DNA from: Methanobacteriota archaeon
Lineage (GTDB): Archaea > Thermoplasmatota > Poseidoniia > Poseidoniales > Thalassarchaeaceae
Length of the DNA: 64,000 bases
Direction: 5' to 3'
NCBI GenBank assembly: GCA_004195615.1
Contig: PSPW01000002.1
Coordinates: 159,888-223,887 of the forward strand
Translations under genes and position numbers: made by a program
The notes under the pieces: model-generated
The model's database searches: none
Seen by the model: only the letters and a program-made list of their open reading frames with translations
Told to the model about the DNA's origin: nothing
In this document: positions 16,468-24,812 of the stretch, piece by piece
How positions within the stretch are numbered: the stretch's first letter is position 1
How the letters are laid out: the number at the start of each line of letters is the position of its first letter

Positions 16468-17970
16468 TTAGTTGGCCTCGATAGTCTTCGAGGTGAAAGT
16501 TAGGAATGCTTCCCTGAGAATTCCCAGTATCATATCTATTTCCTCGGTAGTAATTGCAAAGTGAGGTGTGAATCTCAGAGCATTCTGTCCCCCGTGGATG
16601 ACACCAAGACCGTTATTCCTACACCATTCCTCAACGCATCCAAAACCCACTACTGGAAGTTTCTCGGGATTTAATTCGGCACTGAGAAGGAGCCCAGTAC
16701 CTATAACCTCAGTAATCGTGTCAGGAATCTCATCGGCGAGATCTCTCAATTTAGAGACGAATTCCACACCCCTGTCCTTGATATTCTGTCTCAATTCGGG
16801 AGTAACTCGATCAAGAACTGCAACTGCAGTTTCCAAGGCTCTTGGATTTGTTGTCATAGTATTACCATATATGCCCACAACATATAGTTCGGCAGCTCTC
16901 TCGGAGAGACCTACTACTGAAAGAGGGTATTGACCGGCGTTTAGAGCCTTTGACCAAGTCTCCATATCTGGAACCAAACAGTCCTCAAATCCATCATAGT
17001 CAACGATACTCAAGCATCCTTGCCCCCTTAGGCCGGCTTGGATTGAGTCCACGATTAGCATGCTTCCGTGCTGGGAGCAAAGAGATCTGGCCAAGTCATA
17101 GAACCCCCTAGTTACACAAAGTCCAGGATTTCCTTCTCCCATCACTGGTTCCATTGCCATCAATTCGATGAAGAATCCTTCTCTCTCTGCACGGTCGAAG
17201 GCAGCGCTAAGTGATTCTAGATCATTGTTAGGGACGAAGATAACATTATCTCTTTCTCGGAATGATGCCAGATTCTCCTCGTACTTGTCACTGCATGAGT
17301 CTGAAATCTGAGCTGGCCTGTGTGTTCTTCCGTGAAATGCATCTACTAGGGCTAGCATCTTAGTTGGTTTCCCCTCATGTTTTCCGCCCTTTCCAGTAAT
17401 TTTAAGAGTATTAGCATCAGCAATACGAATCGAGATTGTTACCGATTCTGAGCCACTATTCAAACAGACAAATCTGAAGAATGGGCAACTCCCTCTCTTA
17501 TGTCCTACTTCTTTCCTGAGACGGTCCGAGAATCTCTTCTGACTGAAAGAAGGCGTCATGACATTTGCCATAACCCAGTTCTGCTGCATTGACAGAATGA
17601 CATCATCCGGGCCATGACCCATTCCAAGCATCCCATATCCTCCGTTATCATGCAGAACTGCTCCATGAGAGGTAATAATCCAGGGTCCTCGAGCAGCGAT
17701 TGCAACGTACGGATTTACTGTAGCGGCAGAGTAGAAATTGACATAATCTGTTTGTAGATGAGCCCCTAAATCACTCTCTTTCATAGAAAATAATTCATCC
17801 CCCATGTCATTGATGAGGCTCTGGAAATTTCCTGAAGCCTCCTCTATGGCTCGGCTCAGAGATGGATCGGTCTCAAGGAAATCGGAGATTATCGAGTCAT
17901 TGAGCCCGTTAGTCTGAGCTTGACCAGTTCTTGAGCGAATATCAGTTAGAGTAGCGAGGTGGTCGACCAT
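16468..17970 (-). CDS. Class III PLP-dependent aminotransferase
   Basis: Ornithine/4-aminobutyrate/lysine-6-aminotransferase type enzyme. PLP features are visible: LNSGSESVTISIRIAD (phosphate-binding), VDAFHGRTHRPAQISD, the IVDSIQAGLRGQG aspartate region, and ETWSKALNAGQYPLS with the Schiff-base lysine. GNTMTTNPRAL follows. The closest resemblance I can name is the L-lysine 6-aminotransferase/omega-aminotransferase branch, but the substrate is not certain. An upstream ATG at 18003 would add 11 residues lacking family character; the start at 17970 (MVDHLATL) is preferred. It diverges from the PRC-barrel gene across a 265-base AT-rich region. Confidence 0.85.
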   Translation of the reverse strand: MVDHLATLTDIRSRTGQAQTNGLNDSIISDFLETDPSLSRAIEEASGNFQSLINDMGDELFSMKESDLGAHLQTDYVNFYSAATVNPYVAIAARGPWIITSHGAVLHDNGGYGMLGMGHGPDDVILSMQQNWVMANVMTPSFSQKRFSDRLRKEVGHKRGSCPFFRFVCLNSGSESVTISIRIADANTLKITGKGGKHEGKPTKMLALVDAFHGRTHRPAQISDSCSDKYEENLASFRERDNVIFVPNNDLESLSAAFDRAEREGFFIELMAMEPVMGEGNPGLCVTRGFYDLARSLCSQHGSMLIVDSIQAGLRGQGCLSIVDYDGFEDCLVPDMETWSKALNAGQYPLSVVGLSERAAELYVVGIYGNTMTTNPRALETAVAVLDRVTPELRQNIKDRGVEFVSKLRDLADEIPDTITEVIGTGLLLSAELNPEKLPVVGFGCVEEWCRNNGLGVIHGGQNALRFTPHFAITTEEIDMILGILREAFLTFTSKTIEAN

Positions 17971-18101
17971 TAAACAATGGAGTCGGGGGGCACACATCAA
18001 CATTCTCCGGGAATGATTTGTAGAATGTTCAAGATAGTATCGGATAGTGAAAACGTGGATTTCTGATAATCATTAATAAAATTAAACTAAAATCAATTTT
18101 C

Positions 18102-18145
18102 CAATTGAATAATTCACTATTACTAAAAAATTTCAATTGAATTAT
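18102..18145. repeat. Pair of 12-bp direct repeats in a divergent promoter region
   Basis: CAATTGAATAAT (18102-18113) and CAATTGAATTAT (18134-18145) match at 11 of 12 positions and begin 32 bases apart, about three helical turns. Each contains the palindrome CAATTG. They lie in the AT-rich part of the 17971-18235 intergenic region between the aminotransferase (minus) and the PRC-barrel gene (plus). This is the kind of arrangement expected for a dimeric regulator. Confidence 0.5.
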
Positions 18146-18163
18146 CAGTCTTGATTAACGAAG

Positions 18164-18171
18164 AATATAAG
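18164..18171 (+). promoter_or_regulatory. TATA box of the PRC-barrel gene
   Basis: AATATAAG is the best TATA match in the intergenic region. It predicts a transcription start near 18193-18195, just downstream of the inverted repeat at 18177-18191 and about 10 bases before the leader peptide ATG. Confidence 0.5.
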
Positions 18172-18176
18172 TGCCA

Positions 18177-18191
18177 CTCCAGTGTCTGGAG
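18177..18191. promoter_or_regulatory. Perfect inverted repeat between TATA box and predicted start site (candidate operator)
   Basis: CTCCAG-TGT-CTGGAG is a perfect 6-bp inverted repeat with a 3-base centre. It sits immediately downstream of the TATA box at 18164-18171 and before the predicted transcription start, where a bound repressor would block RNA polymerase. No regulator gene is adjacent. Confidence 0.5.
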
Positions 18192-18203
18192 CTCAGGAGA
18201 AGC

Positions 18204-18242
18204 ATGGGGGATGCACTCCTCCCTGAGGGAGAAAAATGGTAG
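18204..18242 (+). CDS. Putative 12-residue leader peptide overlapping the PRC-barrel start
   Basis: An ATG at 18204 with an upstream GGAG (caggagaagc) opens a frame encoding MGDALLPEGEKW and ends in TAG at 18240-18242. It overlaps the start codon of the next gene (ATG at 18236). Inside it CTCCC-TGA-GGGAG (18219-18231) forms a perfect hairpin whose 3' arm, GGGAG, is the Shine-Dalgarno sequence of the downstream ATG. Ribosomes translating the leader would open this hairpin, so translational coupling is inferred. Confidence 0.4.
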   Translation: MGDALLPEGEKW

Positions 18243-18823
18243 ATGACTACGAAATACAGGAAATGATACATAGAGATGTTTACGTTGGAGAAAAGCACGT
18301 AGGAGTGGTGGTTGGTGAGAGATTCCACCCCCGAGACGAATTCGTGAAGTCGCTGAGGATCAAGGTGGAGGATGAAGTAGCTAGTGAATTCATGAGAAAA
18401 CCAGCAGATCTTGCTCCCTTGGCAAAAGAACTAGTTCACAGCATTAGACCCGATGGTGGAATCAAACTTTCGAAGTCTATGAGGGAATTGCAACGAAGGT
18501 GGAGGAACACTGTACGAATCCAAGAAGATCTCTATGCACCGGATGAGTTGCTGGACAGGGCGGTACTGGATAATGATGGCATGGACATAGGCAATGTTGT
18601 AGAACTCATCAAAATCAAGCGCACGTACAAGGGTCTTCTAGTGAAACCCCATTTCATGGTCAGAGCCAGACATAGTCTACCTGAGACAATAGTCGTCCCC
18701 TGTGGGCAACTGGCCAAGACAACTTCCAGGCTTGATGAAGTCATTCTGAAGTGCACCTTCTCCAGATTAGTAACCCTTCCCAGTTTCTTGAAATTAAATG
18801 ACGAAAGTTTCGAAGAAGAGTGA
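18236..18823 (+). CDS. Protein with two PRC-barrel-like domains
   Basis: A 195-residue cytosolic protein. The second half reads as a PRC-barrel: LLDRAVLDNDGMDIGNVVELIKIKRTYKGLLVKPHF, with the typical G-x-x-I/V-x-D-x-x-G-x-x-I-G-x-V pattern. The first half (VYVGEKHVGVVVGERF...LRIKVEDEV) resembles a more divergent copy. PRC barrels occur in the RNA-processing factor RimM and in archaeal proteins linked to RNA metabolism and cell division (CdpB), but the specific role here is unknown. The upstream region has a TATA box, an inverted repeat and a leader peptide, so expression looks controlled. Confidence 0.65.
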   Translation: MVDDYEIQEMIHRDVYVGEKHVGVVVGERFHPRDEFVKSLRIKVEDEVASEFMRKPADLAPLAKELVHSIRPDGGIKLSKSMRELQRRWRNTVRIQEDLYAPDELLDRAVLDNDGMDIGNVVELIKIKRTYKGLLVKPHFMVRARHSLPETIVVPCGQLAKTTSRLDEVILKCTFSRLVTLPSFLKLNDESFEEE

Positions 18824-18876
18824 GTGAATCCTTGAGTAGCCTTCAAATCACAATCACATGTGCCGGTGATGCTCAA

Positions 18877-18954
18877 GGGCGCGTAGCTTAGTTTGGCTGG
18901 AGCACCCGGCTGATAACCGGGAGGTCACAGGTTCAAATCCTGTCGTGCCCACCA
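18877..18954 (+). tRNA. tRNA-Ile (GAT anticodon)
   Basis: The acceptor stem GGGCGCG pairs with CGTGCCC, including one G-U. The anticodon stem CCCGG/CCGGG encloses the loop CTGATAA with anticodon GAT. The T arm ACAGG-TTCAAAT-CCTGT is intact. Discriminator A is followed by a genome-encoded CCA. No intron is present. Confidence 0.97.
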
Positions 18955-19024
18955 ATATTCATGATTCTCTGAATTTTGAATCGATAAGAAGCATCATGAA
19001 GGGGTCGCCTTTCCCTGTCTTCAA

Positions 19025-19972
19025 ATGCCTGTTCTGAGCGGGGCCTCAGGCGCTGAGATAGCAGAGAACCTAGCCCCCATCCTTAACATGGAGCACGTTG
19101 GATTAGAAAATAGAAGATTTCCCGATGGAGAGGTCTACGTCAGAATTCCTCCAGAATCAATAGAATCTGTCAGATCGGAGGCAGTAGTTCTGGTATCCAA
19201 TACCTTCCCAGATTCAGGGATTATGCAAACTCTGCTACTCCTTGGAGCAATAAGAGACGTCAGGAGGGGTGATCTATCTAGCTTGAAGGGGGAATGGGGG
19301 AAAGATGCCGAGGATGTTGGTCCAGGTGTTTTCTTAGCGATACCGTACTATGGTTATGCTCGGCAGGACAAAAGGTTCTCAGTAGGAGAATCTATTTCGG
19401 CAAAATTAGTCGCAGAGGTTTTATCGAAATATTGTGATGGGATTGCAATACTGGACCTGCATGCTCCTGAAGTACTAGAGGGAATGGATGTGCCAATTGA
19501 ATACGTAAGCTCGATGCCGGAGATAGCGGAGAGACTGCGTTCTGCAGTCTCTCCTGACTTCATACTTAGTCCTGACAAGGGTGCAATTTCCAGAGCTACC
19601 GAGGTTGCAGGCCTGATTGGATGCGACTTTTCTTATCTAGAAAAGACTAGGATTGATGCGCATACAATAGAGCACACCCCAAAAGATCTGAATGTCTCTG
19701 GTAAGGTAGTAGCAATTGTTGATGACATGATTAGCACGGGTGGTACGATCTGCAGGGCTAGTGATGCACTAAGAAGGCAGGGGGCGAAAGAAGTCCACGC
19801 AGCATGCACGCATGGCCTATTTACGGGTGGAGCGTTATCCCGACTGGCAAAACACGTGGATGGAGTATATACCACTGACTCCCTACCAAATCCAAGGGCT
19901 AATGTGTCCGCAGCACCAGCATTAGCTAGAGGGTTGAGCAGACTCATTGGTCAAGGCACAGATAACGACTGA
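19025..19972 (+). CDS. prs: Ribose-phosphate pyrophosphokinase (PRPP synthetase)
   Basis: Makes 5-phosphoribosyl diphosphate for nucleotides, His and Trp. The N-terminal domain has RRFPDGEVYVRIP and then IPYYGYARQDKRF, the ATP-contacting loop. ILDLHAPEVLEGMDVP follows, and the PRPP-binding loop is VVAIVDDMISTGGT near residue 240. At 315 aa it is normal length, with a short insertion near residue 90 (RRGDLSSLKGEWGKDAED) before the catalytic loop. Its start lies 71 bases after tRNA-Ile. Confidence 0.95.
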   Translation: MPVLSGASGAEIAENLAPILNMEHVGLENRRFPDGEVYVRIPPESIESVRSEAVVLVSNTFPDSGIMQTLLLLGAIRDVRRGDLSSLKGEWGKDAEDVGPGVFLAIPYYGYARQDKRFSVGESISAKLVAEVLSKYCDGIAILDLHAPEVLEGMDVPIEYVSSMPEIAERLRSAVSPDFILSPDKGAISRATEVAGLIGCDFSYLEKTRIDAHTIEHTPKDLNVSGKVVAIVDDMISTGGTICRASDALRRQGAKEVHAACTHGLFTGGALSRLAKHVDGVYTTDSLPNPRANVSAAPALARGLSRLIGQGTDND

Positions 19973-19991
19973 CTGGAGGTAATACGCTGCG

Positions 19992-19998
19992 TTTATAT
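19992..19998 (+). promoter_or_regulatory. TATA box for the L7Ae-S28e-L24e operon
   Basis: TTTATAT is a strong archaeal TATA match, 45-51 bases before the L7Ae ATG at 20043. The predicted transcription start is near 20021. It also argues against starting L7Ae at the ATG at 20004. Confidence 0.5.
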
Positions 19999-20042
19999 CG
20001 GTCATGCCGTGCGGCGGCTTACTAACACGAAGAGTTGTTCCA

Positions 20043-20423
20043 ATGAGTGTCCATATTGTTTTCGAAACACCCCAAGACGTACAAGAGCAAGTTTACGAGA
20101 TGGTCAAGAGCCTAGGCAAGGATGGCAAAGGCAGACTAAAGAAGGGGGCCAATGAGGTCACCAAGTCAGCAGAGAGGGGTACTGCGCAGATGGTCGTGAT
20201 GGCTGAGAACGTAAATCCGGGTGAGCTTCTGGCACATATACCGATGATTTGCAAGGAGAAGGAAATCCCATTCATCTACGTTGAGGATCAGGCTTACCTT
20301 GCCGAGGCTGCTGGAATGAGCACTGGAACTAGGACTGCCGCCATTGCGGTAATGCAGGTCGAGAAAGAGGGAATGGATCGATTCAACGAGGTCAAGTCGC
20401 ACTTCGAGACCCTTTCGTCATGA
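20043..20423 (+). CDS. rpl7ae: Ribosomal protein L7Ae (kink-turn binding)
   Basis: A 126-residue protein of the L7Ae/NHP2 family, which binds kink-turns in 23S rRNA, box C/D RNAs and RNase P RNA. Family features are GRLKKGANEVTKSAERGTAQMVVMAENVNP, then PFIYVEDQAYLAEAAGM. The start ATG at 20043 gives the expected N-terminus (MSVHIVFETP); the longer frame from 20004 adds a non-conserved segment lying downstream of the predicted promoter. First gene of an L7Ae-S28e-L24e cluster, a classical archaeal order usually continuing to Ndk and aIF5B, as it does here. Confidence 0.97.
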   Translation: MSVHIVFETPQDVQEQVYEMVKSLGKDGKGRLKKGANEVTKSAERGTAQMVVMAENVNPGELLAHIPMICKEKEIPFIYVEDQAYLAEAAGMSTGTRTAAIAVMQVEKEGMDRFNEVKSHFETLSS

Positions 20424-20439
20424 TTTGGAGGTTTGAGAT

Positions 20440-20682
20440 ATGGCAACCGAAGCATGGCCTGCTGAGGTCGTCGAGATAGTCGGCAGAACTGGTCTTACTG
20501 GCGAGGCAATGCAGGTCAAGGTCAGAGTTCTAGACTCAAACAACCCGCGAGACGTTGGACGCATCATCACAAGGAACGTACTAGGGCCGGTAAGGGGCCC
20601 TGATCCGGTGTCTGGAGAGAGTGGAGACATCCTAATGCTCAGAGACACGGGTAGAGAGGCCAGAAAGATAGGTTCCAGGTGA
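20440..20682 (+). CDS. rps28e: Ribosomal protein S28e
   Basis: Small-subunit protein at the mRNA exit region. The 80-residue sequence shows [26 protein letters not shown] and [14 protein letters not shown], the family core. ATG lies 16 bases after the L7Ae stop, and the stop overlaps possible starts of the L24e gene. Confidence 0.97.
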   Translation: MATEAWPAEVVEIVGRTGLTGEAMQVKVRVLDSNNPRDVGRIITRNVLGPVRGPDPVSGESGDILMLRDTGREARKIGSR

Positions 20683-20684
20683 TT

Positions 20685-20879
20685 ATGATGCCAGAGCAGA
20701 GGATTTGCAGTTTCACAAATGAGGAGATTGAGCCCGGAACAGGTATGATGTTCATCAAGAGGGACGGTTCTGTCTACTGGTTCAAGGACAGCAAGTCCCG
20801 CAAGAATATGCTCAAGCTGAAGAGGAACGCTAGGCGGCTGAAGTGGACTCGTCGCTATGAGAAGGGCGGAATCAAGTGA
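20685..20879 (+). CDS. rpl24e: Ribosomal protein L24e lacking its zinc-finger cysteines
   Basis: A 64-residue large-subunit protein with ICSFTNEEIEPGTGMMFIKRDGSVYWFKDSK and RRLKWTRRYEKGG, matching the L24e family. Typical archaeal L24e has two CxxC pairs. Here the first pair is reduced to CSFT (one Cys) and the second is replaced by FKDSKSRKN, so the zinc site is gone, as in eukaryotic L24e. ATG codons at 20685 and 20688 are both plausible; a GTG at 20679 overlaps the S28e stop. Confidence 0.93.
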   Translation: MMPEQRICSFTNEEIEPGTGMMFIKRDGSVYWFKDSKSRKNMLKLKRNARRLKWTRRYEKGGIK

Positions 20880-20883
20880 GTAA

Positions 20884-21354
20884 TTACTGGGCTGTAATCC
20901 TGTAATCTACCCTAGCCCTATCGTTGTCGTCATTTGATAGCAACCCGCTCTGATCAGGAGGCTGGGCCTCCCCACAGTCGGTGTTGTCAATTACCGTCAC
21001 ATAGGTTCCAGCATCGACATCTGCCTGCAGGCTGGCCCCACCGGAGTTTGGATCGCTCAAATCAGCGAAATAAACGAAGCTCTCGTCCTCCCCTTCGGCA
21101 CATTGCTCGTACTTCTCGTAATTTATCTCGGTCATAGTGTAGAAATCTAGGTTTGGGCCTTCTTGCTTGTCAAACTCCATTCGAATAGTCGCTACAGAAT
21201 CAACAGACCATGTCAGCTTGATATGCTGATCCTCATTTACGAATGTATTGTCATCAAATAGTTCCCTCTCGGGGTTGACTGTATCGCTTACACTATCCAA
21301 ACAGCCTGGAAGTAGCAAACAAACCGACAATAGCAATGGAGTGATCTTTTTCAT
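20884..21354 (-). CDS. Predicted lipoprotein, function unknown
   Basis: The 156-residue protein starts with a lipoprotein signal: basic MKK, a hydrophobic run, and the lipobox LLPGC with the modifiable Cys at residue 18. The mature part is acidic (rich in Asp/Glu), with predicted beta strands and DCGEAQPPDQSG near the end. It is therefore outside the cell, anchored by a lipid. No family is recognised. It lies opposite to the L24e-Ndk direction, with 4 bases between its stop and that of L24e. Confidence 0.7.
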   Translation of the reverse strand: MKKITPLLLSVCLLLPGCLDSVSDTVNPERELFDDNTFVNEDQHIKLTWSVDSVATIRMEFDKQEGPNLDFYTMTEINYEKYEQCAEGEDESFVYFADLSDPNSGGASLQADVDAGTYVTVIDNTDCGEAQPPDQSGLLSNDDNDRARVDYRITAQ

Positions 21355-21444
21355 GTTCTATCGTAATGGTACTAGGCTCATCAAGGATTTGCTCCGGTGA
21401 CTTCGTTGAAATAGGGAGTGTGTTTCGGCCGGGACATGGGAGAC

Positions 21445-21891
21445 ATGCAGACGACATTCGTGATGATCAAACCTGACGGTGTACAGAGAGGACTAGTGGC
21501 TAGCATAATCGGTAGATTCGAGACCAAGGGTCTACGACTTGTTGGTCTAAGGCAGCTGACTCCGCCTCTAGAACTAGCAGAGGCTCACTATGAGGTTCAC
21601 AACGAACGCCCCTTCTACGAAGGACTCATCGAGTTCATCACATCCGGACCAGTCGTCGCAATGGCATGGACCGGAATCGATGCAATTAGCGTTGCTCGCA
21701 ACCTTATCGGGCCGACCGACGGTCGCACAGCCTCCCCCGGAACTATCAGAGGGGACTTCGCAATGGACATCGGACACAATGTGATCCACGGCTCTGATGG
21801 CGAGGATACAGCCTCCTTTGAGCTGGGGTTATGGTTCCCTGAGGGGTTGGTCGATTGGACCCGTGACGTGGAGCCGCACATCTACGAGTGA
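21445..21891 (+). CDS. ndk: Nucleoside diphosphate kinase
   Basis: Balances NTP and dNTP pools through a phospho-histidine intermediate. Conserved segments are [41 protein letters not shown], and the active-site [16 protein letters not shown] with the catalytic His. The 148 aa is normal. The ATG at 21445 is preceded by GGGAG; ATG 21436 and GTG 21418 are longer alternatives. It lies next to aIF5B, an association common in archaeal genomes. Confidence 0.96.
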   Translation: MQTTFVMIKPDGVQRGLVASIIGRFETKGLRLVGLRQLTPPLELAEAHYEVHNERPFYEGLIEFITSGPVVAMAWTGIDAISVARNLIGPTDGRTASPGTIRGDFAMDIGHNVIHGSDGEDTASFELGLWFPEGLVDWTRDVEPHIYE

Positions 21892-21931
21892 GAAATCAAT
21901 TAAGCAGGGGAAGGAGCATGAGGTGGGTGGA

Positions 21932-23710
21932 ATGTCAGGACGCAGGCAACCCATTGTCGCTGTCTTGGGTCATGTCGATCATGGCAAGACCTCTCTCCTG
22001 GATCACGTAAGATCTCTAGGTGAACAGAGTCGTTCCTCGGTGATGGATAGAGAAGCAGGCGGCATCACTCAGCATATCGGAGCTACTGAGGTTCCATCGG
22101 AAATCCTGAATGATTTGTGTGCCTCACTATTGGGAGGTAAAACATTCGACTCCCCCGGTCTCCTTTTCATAGATACTCCGGGACATCACTCATTCTCCTC
22201 TCTTCGTGCTCGAGGAGGCTCGCTGGCTGATATTGCAATCCTAATTGTGGATGTAATGGAGGGTTGCAGACCTCAAACAAGGGAGTCACTGAGAATCCTG
22301 AAGCAATCGAAGACTCCATTCGTCGTTGCTGCAAACAAGGTAGACAGGATTCATGGATGGCAGTGTCAAGAAGGCAGATCAATGACCATCTCTATGCGAG
22401 ATCAGTCCAAGGAGTCACTTGATCTGTTCGATCAGCGCTATTGGAAACTTGTAGGGCAGTTTGCCGAAGAGGGCTTCAATCTCGAGAGGTATGAACGAAT
22501 AAAGGATTTCACCAAGGAGATTGCAATGGTTCCAGTATCTGCAAGGAAGGGAGAAGGGATCCAAGATCTACTAGCAGTTGTAATAGGTCTTGCAGAACGA
22601 TATCTATCGGACCGCTTGACAGATGTTGACGGTTCTGGAGAAGCGACGGTTCTGGAGATGAAGGAGGAGAGGGGGCTTGGGAAAACCCTAGACCTGATTC
22701 TGCATAGGGGTTCCATTCGAAAGGGAGACGAGATTGTACTGGTCAGTGATAAGGGAGGAGTTAGCACCCATGTGAAGGGGCTCTTCTCCCCAAGAGGAAT
22801 GAGTGAGATGAGAGATGCCGGCGACAGGTGGGATAACACCGAAACTGCCTATGCAGCTGCTGGAGTCAAGATTAGCGCACCATCTCTGGAGGGTGTGCTA
22901 GTGGGGACGACGCTTCGAGTAGTCTGCTCCGATGAAGAGAAAGAAATAGCAATGGCAGCAGCAAAGGAAGAGGCAAACCTCTCGATAGAACTCGGCGAAG
23001 AAGGTGTCTGCATCAAATCCGATACAGTTGGTGGCCTCGAGGCTCTGGCAAAGGAGCTCAAGGAGATAGGGGTGTCAATCAGAGAGGCTTCGATAGGAAA
23101 GGTGAGTCGCAGAGACGTTCGTAGTGCTGAATCGTCTTCAGACCCTCTAAATCGATTGATAATGGCATTCAGCACGGAAATTCTTGAAGAGGCTGAGGAA
23201 GAAGTAGAAGTTTCGGAAACCGGAGTCAAGCACATTGGCTCCGACATAATCTACAGGATTCTGGAGGAACGTGAAGAATGGGTGGAAGCCAGGAAATCAG
23301 AACTTGAAGAGGAGAGGAGAGAATTGGTGGTCTATCCTGGAAGGATTATACTCCTTCCAGATCATACATTCAGAATCTCAAAACCGGCTGTTGTTGGAGT
23401 AAGAGTTCTCGCAGGTAGAATCCACATCGGCCAAGGTCTTCTCAAAGATGGAGTGAAAGTAGGTCGAATTAAGTCCATCAAATCGGGACAAGAGAGCCTC
23501 AAGGAGGCAAAGCAGGGTGCTGAGGTAGCGATATCAGTTGAGGGGGTTACAGTGGGAAGGCAAATGGACGAGGGCGACGTCCTCCTGGTGGATATTCCAG
23601 AATCACATGCTAGGAAACTTAGGAAGATGGAAATGACCTCTGTGGAAAAAGAAGTCTACGAGGAGCTTCTGGCTCTACACAGGAAGGATGATCACTTCTG
23701 GGGTAGATGA
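21932..23710 (+). CDS. infB: Translation initiation factor aIF5B (IF-2 family GTPase)
   Basis: Ribosomal-subunit-joining GTPase. G1 is VLGHVDHGKTSLLDHVR, immediately after the start. G2 is AGGITQHIGATEVP, G3 is DTPGHHSF and G4 is NKVD. Domain II follows (TVLEMKEERGLGKTLDLILHRGSIRKGDEIVL), and the C-terminal half includes IIYRILE and the VGVRVLAGRIHIGQGL barrel. The ATG at 21932 gives 592 aa, typical of archaeal aIF5B, and has aggtgggtgg just upstream. No intein interrupts the G domain. Confidence 0.96.
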   Translation: MSGRRQPIVAVLGHVDHGKTSLLDHVRSLGEQSRSSVMDREAGGITQHIGATEVPSEILNDLCASLLGGKTFDSPGLLFIDTPGHHSFSSLRARGGSLADIAILIVDVMEGCRPQTRESLRILKQSKTPFVVAANKVDRIHGWQCQEGRSMTISMRDQSKESLDLFDQRYWKLVGQFAEEGFNLERYERIKDFTKEIAMVPVSARKGEGIQDLLAVVIGLAERYLSDRLTDVDGSGEATVLEMKEERGLGKTLDLILHRGSIRKGDEIVLVSDKGGVSTHVKGLFSPRGMSEMRDAGDRWDNTETAYAAAGVKISAPSLEGVLVGTTLRVVCSDEEKEIAMAAAKEEANLSIELGEEGVCIKSDTVGGLEALAKELKEIGVSIREASIGKVSRRDVRSAESSSDPLNRLIMAFSTEILEEAEEEVEVSETGVKHIGSDIIYRILEEREEWVEARKSELEEERRELVVYPGRIILLPDHTFRISKPAVVGVRVLAGRIHIGQGLLKDGVKVGRIKSIKSGQESLKEAKQGAEVAISVEGVTVGRQMDEGDVLLVDIPESHARKLRKMEMTSVEKEVYEELLALHRKDDHFWGR

Positions 23711-23820
23711 GACTAGAGCATGGGATGTTCAAAGGCACCTAACACTCAAGTAGTCATGGAATCGACCTAGGAGCAAGGGTGTTCAGTGTGACGATTGCTC
23801 AAGGTGGTGGATCTAGTTCA

Positions 23821-24774
23821 ATGGATCTCATTAGATCAGTCTCTGGGCATGCTAACAACCTTATGAGCGAGGTTGCCAAGGTCATTATCGGGAAACCGGA
23901 AAACATACGCAAGGTTACCATAGGAGTCCTATCGAATGGGAACATTCTGATTGAAGACAACCCCGGTCTAGCTAAGACTCTGATGGCGAATACTTTCGCC
24001 CAAGCACTAGGATGCAAGTTCAAGAGAGTCCAGTTCACTCCCGATCTCCTTCCCGCGGATATCATAGGGACTTACATGTACGACCAGAAAACAGGAGATT
24101 TCAAGCCAAGATTCGGGCCTCTTTTTACCAACATCCTCCTAGCTGACGAGATTAACAGAGCTCCACCAAAGACTCAAGCTGCTCTTCTCGAAGCTATGGA
24201 AGAGAAGCAAGTGACGATTGAGGGGATCACTCACAAACTTCCAGCCCCATTCGTCACAATGGCTACACAGAACCCAATTGAGCAGGAAGGAACCTATCCC
24301 CTTCCTGAGGCTCAGATGGATAGATTCCTCATGAAGATGAGTATGGGATATCCTTCGATGGACGAAGAGAAGGCGATATTGCAACGAAGGAAACTGCGTG
24401 GAAAGGACAGCTACGACGTGGAGCAGGTTGTGGAACCTCGAAAGGTTGTGGCGATGCAGAAGGCTCTCGAGACTGTTCACATCGATCCAGCCATTCTGGG
24501 ATATATCGTTCAAGTTGTCCAGAGGACCCGGGCAGATCCAAGAATAGAAGCAGGTGCCTCTCCAAGGGCAAGTCAAGGCCTGTTCAAGGCATCAAGAGCA
24601 TCTGCTGCAATTGATGGAAGAAACTACGTTATTCCTGACGACGTTAAGGGAGTCGCTCTGGATGTGGTTAGTCACAGAATTGTCCTCAAGCCGGAGTCCA
24701 AGATTAGAGGAGTAACTGGAAGGAGGATCGTGAATAAGATCCTTGGTGAAGTTAACGTCCCAGTAATACAGTAA
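23821..24774 (+). CDS. MoxR-family AAA+ ATPase
   Basis: Chaperone-like ATPase that usually works with a VWA-domain protein to insert cofactors or remodel complexes. The family sequence runs through VIIGKPENIRKVTIG, the Walker A variant IEDNPGLAKTLMANTFA, PADIIGTYMYD, FTNILLADEINRAPPKTQAALLEAMEEKQVTIEG (Walker B) and ATQNPIEQEGTYPLPEAQMDRF (sensor 1). The usual downstream DUF58 and VWA genes are absent; a ParA-like gene follows instead, 38 bases away. A GTG at 23779 is an alternative longer start. Confidence 0.92.
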   Translation: MDLIRSVSGHANNLMSEVAKVIIGKPENIRKVTIGVLSNGNILIEDNPGLAKTLMANTFAQALGCKFKRVQFTPDLLPADIIGTYMYDQKTGDFKPRFGPLFTNILLADEINRAPPKTQAALLEAMEEKQVTIEGITHKLPAPFVTMATQNPIEQEGTYPLPEAQMDRFLMKMSMGYPSMDEEKAILQRRKLRGKDSYDVEQVVEPRKVVAMQKALETVHIDPAILGYIVQVVQRTRADPRIEAGASPRASQGLFKASRASAAIDGRNYVIPDDVKGVALDVVSHRIVLKPESKIRGVTGRRIVNKILGEVNVPVIQ

Positions 24775-24812
24775 TCGGGAATCCCAATTAACCGGATGCC
24801 TTACTCACCTAC

